From an uncultured Winogradskyella sp. (GTDB taxonomy: Bacteria; Bacteroidota; Bacteroidia; Flavobacteriales; Flavobacteriaceae): a DNA stretch of 64,000 nucleotides. Each line of letters starts with the position of its first letter. Position 1 is the first letter of the stretch. The stretch covers positions 1 to 64,000 of the forward strand of contig NZ_CALGNH010000003.1 of assembly GCF_937958655.1 (NCBI RefSeq). Reading direction: 5' to 3'. Both the position numbers and the translations under genes were made by a program. The notes beneath the pieces are model-generated. The model was not told where the DNA came from. It worked only from the letters and a program-made list of their open reading frames with translations, and searched no databases. Below, piece by piece: positions 63,273-64,000 of the stretch.

Positions 63273-64000
63273 TTATATCACCTTAGCTTCGTTATGAAGT
63301 AAGCTTACCAATTCATCTATATTATCAGCATCAACTAATTTAACGGTACCTTTAGGTGCTGGTTTTTCAAAGCTGACTGCTTTAGTTTCAGCGTTACCTT
63401 CAGCAGGCTCAACCACATTTAATGGTTTTTTACGTGCCATCATTATACCTCGCATATTAGGAATACGAAGATCGCTCTCTTCTACTAATCCTTTTTGCCC
63501 ACCGATGACTAATGGTAAAGCGGTGTTTACTGTTTCTTTTCCGCCATCAATTTCTCTTACTGCTTTTGCACTTGTGCCGTCAACTTCTAAAGAGATACAA
63601 TTGGTTACAAAATTGGCTCCTGTCATTGCCGCAAGCATTCCTGGGACCATGCCACCATTATAATCAATAGACTCTCTACCTGCAATTACCAAATCGTAAC
63701 CACCATCAGTCACAACTTTTGCAAGTTGTTTAGCTACAGCATAGCCGTCTGTTGCTTCGGTATTAACGCGTATTGCTGAATCAGCACCAATGGCCAATGC
63801 TTTTCTTAAGGTTGGTTCTGTTTCTGCACCACCAACATTAACAACATCTACGCTAGCGCCTTGTTTTTCCTTAAACCACATAGCGCGTGTTAAACCAAAT
63901 TCATCATTAGGATTAATTACAAATTGCACACCATTGGCGTCAAATTTTGTATCACCTTCGGTGAAATTAATCTTTGAAGTTGTATCAGGAACATGGCTGA
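63273..64000 (-). CDS. etfB: Electron transfer flavoprotein subunit beta, 5' end beyond the window
   Basis: The frame stays open to the window edge: SHVPDTTSKINF precedes VQFVINPNDEFGLTRAM, so the usual start (a few residues more) is outside. The visible 240 or so residues cover nearly the full length of about 248. Conserved segments are VINPNDEFGLTRA, YDLVIAGRESIDYNGGMVPGMLA and IPNMRGIMMARKKPL. EtfB binds AMP and completes the ETF heterodimer with EtfA downstream. A GTG at 63929 is internal and not the true start. Confidence 0.95.
   Translation of the reverse strand, partial: SHVPDTTSKINFTEGDTKFDANGVQFVINPNDEFGLTRAMWFKEKQGASVDVVNVGGAETEPTLRKALAIGADSAIRVNTEATDGYAVAKQLAKVVTDGGYDLVIAGRESIDYNGGMVPGMLAAMTGANFVTNCISLEVDGTSAKAVREIDGGKETVNTALPLVIGGQKGLVEESDLRIPNMRGIMMARKKPLNVVEPAEGNAETKAVSFEKPAPKGTVKLVDADNIDELVSLLHNEAKVI

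Noticed and set aside
63153-63929. Starts of etfA at 63153 and etfB at 63929
   Set aside because: The first adds residues not seen in EtfA, and the second is an internal GTG; conserved EtfB sequence continues upstream to the window edge.

Overview
The window (about one-third G+C) comes from a member of the Bacteroidota, almost certainly a marine Flavobacteriaceae. Evidence: a folK-deoxynucleoside kinase fusion, the short primary sigma factor of this phylum, type IX secretion (T9SS) C-terminal sorting domains, many lipoproteins, TAnnTTTG-type promoters, and short dispersed repeats typical of flavobacterial genomes. Names are assigned by reading the sequence; no database search was run.

Layout. 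0-3.7 kb: trigger factor, ClpP and ClpX (protein quality control). 3.7-7.6 kb: a secreted T9SS hydrolase and a DUF6252-like lipoprotein, both broken by frameshifts in simple-sequence tracts. 8-23 kb: housekeeping genes (PD40 protein, GH3-type enzyme, DUF2797, LysE, S21, sigma factor, AsmA, queuosine-precursor transporter, FolK-dNK, methyltransferases, MutS), followed by tRNA-Gly and tRNA-Leu. 23.5-47 kb: an EF-hand protein, a membrane-spanning regulator and a large beta-1,3-glucan (laminarin-type) utilisation locus. 47-50 kb: a DUF255 thioredoxin-like lipoprotein and a LacI regulator. 50-55.5 kb: a small Ala/Asp-rich lipoprotein, WaaA, and a DegT-GalE-amidohydrolase operon. 55.5-64 kb, mostly minus strand: LspA, FabD, DHFR, a 2TM protein, ThyA, a nucleoside transporter, a bifunctional nuclease, EtfA and the start-truncated EtfB at the window edge.

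The locus of most interest is 24.8-47.0 kb. It encodes surface or periplasmic lipoproteins that bind or cut beta-glucan (a CBM/Ig-like protein, GH16, a PKD-CBM protein, GH17, GH30), an inner-membrane sugar:cation symporter of the GPH type, and a cytoplasmic 1148-residue enzyme resembling the GH149 beta-1,3-glucan phosphorylases. Also present are a large VCBS/ASPIC-UnbV lipoprotein and a T9SS-exported glycan-binding protein. No SusC/SusD pair is in the window. The first gene instead encodes a (beta/alpha)8 glycosidase-like domain fused to what looks like an outer-membrane beta-barrel. A 9-bp motif, TTGTATAGG, recurs upstream of both transcription-unit starts and is a candidate operator. I infer that glucan is trimmed outside, oligosaccharides cross the outer membrane (perhaps through the barrel), enter by the symporter, and are phosphorolysed to glucose-1-phosphate.

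Three genes are interrupted: two by 1-2 base changes in short repeats, and a 2TM-DHFR fusion by an in-frame stop with no usable start codon downstream. These could be real decay, switching, or consensus errors in the assembly.
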